DNA of 7,702 nt from an uncultured beta proteobacterium. GTDB taxonomy: Bacteria > Pseudomonadota > Gammaproteobacteria > Burkholderiales > Burkholderiaceae_C. A program made the position numbers and the translations under genes. The notes under the pieces were generated by a model. That model was not told where the DNA came from, did no database searches, and was given only the letters and a program-made list of their open reading frames with translations. Location: assembly GCA_903834645.1 (NCBI GenBank), contig CAILKA010000610.1, positions 1-7,702 of the forward strand. Direction: 5' to 3'. Shown in pieces: positions 7,362-7,702 of this stretch (position 1 is its first letter; every line of letters begins with the position of its first letter).

Positions 7362-7702
7362 CGCCGGCTCTGCCTGCTCCGGCTCCACGTCGGGCGGCAC
7401 CTCGATCTCGCCGGGCACGCGCTGGCGCGCAAAGAGCGTGTAGACCGTGGGCACGACAAAGATCGTGAGCAGCGTCCCGACGGACATCCCGCCCACGATC
7501 ACCCAGCCGATCTGCTGCCGGCTCTCGGCCCCTGCTCCGGTGGACAACGCCAGCGGGATCGCGCCCAGCACCATCGCGCCGGTGGTCATCAGGATCGGCC
7601 GCAGGCGCAGGCTCGCGCCCTCGATCGTGGCCTGCCGCACGTCGAGCCCCTGCTGGCGCATCTGGTTGGCGAACTCCACGATCAGGATGCCGTGCTTGGT
7701 GA
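7329..7702 (-). CDS. RND efflux transporter permease (AcrB/MexB family), C-terminal fragment at window edge
   Basis: Only the last 123 codons, plus the stop, are in the window; the rest of the roughly 1,000-residue inner-membrane protein lies beyond position 7702. The fragment opens with TKHGILIVEFANQ in a membrane segment, then a loop ending EGASLRLRPILMTT, a segment rich in AMVLGAIPLAL, the loop GAGAESRQQIGW, and the last transmembrane helix (VIVGGMSVGTLL then FVVPTVYTLF). This order is characteristic of the end of HAE1/AcrB-type drug-proton antiporters, which expel hydrophobic compounds as part of a tripartite pump. The tail after the last helix is short and acidic and has no further domain. 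A GTG at 7679 is an internal valine, not a start. The stop codon lies within the 3' end of the plus-strand dehydrogenase gene. The substrate cannot be deduced from this fragment. Confidence 0.93.
   Translation of the reverse strand, partial: TKHGILIVEFANQMRQQGLDVRQATIEGASLRLRPILMTTGAMVLGAIPLALSTGAGAESRQQIGWVIVGGMSVGTLLTIFVVPTVYTLFARQRVPGEIEVPPDVEPEQAEPASDPARLQSQH

Noticed and set aside
7363..7383. GCCGG/CCGGC inverted repeat as a bidirectional terminator for the convergent genes
   Set aside because: Five-bp stem with an 11-nt loop, no T-tract, and it lies inside the RND coding sequence.

Overview
This window is very GC-rich (around 70% by eye), with strong G/C bias at third codon positions and short intergenic gaps. 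The protein sequences (PrpE, a YhdH/AcuI-type reductase, MoaA, an RND pump) resemble those of Burkholderiales (Betaproteobacteria). That assignment is made from sequence familiarity and not from a search. I see no mobile element, tRNA, rRNA, CRISPR array or phage gene. It reads as ordinary chromosomal sequence.

The layout is four blocks. (1) Positions 1-2970, minus strand: an AcuI-type acryloyl-CoA reductase gene (1981-2970), followed after a 172-nt spacer by prpE, propionate--CoA ligase (1808 down to the window edge, C-terminus cut off). Together they could turn acrylate or 3-hydroxypropionate-derived acryl units, or propionate itself, into propionyl-CoA. (2) A short divergent interval near 2971-3033. 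(3) Positions ~3034-7361, plus strand: four tightly packed genes, namely an exported NlpC/P60 (C40) cell-wall peptidase, moaA (GTP 3',8-cyclase for molybdenum cofactor), an ANL-family acyl-CoA synthetase resembling AAE3/oxalate--CoA ligase, and a ketopantoate-reductase-like dehydrogenase. Gaps are 9 nt, 18 nt and a 4-nt ATGA overlap, so they probably form one operon although their functions are unrelated on paper. (4) Positions 7329-7702, minus strand: the C-terminal end of an RND (AcrB-type) efflux permease, converging on the dehydrogenase gene with a 33-bp tail-to-tail overlap.

Nothing here is clearly a new system. The points most worth following are the synthetase/dehydrogenase pair, whose substrates are not fixed by sequence and which are translationally coupled behind an isolated moaA; the acuI-prpE pair; and the undefined start of the NlpC/P60 gene. 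Very long stop-free antisense frames occur throughout, the longest nearly 4.5 kb, and are treated as by-products of GC richness.
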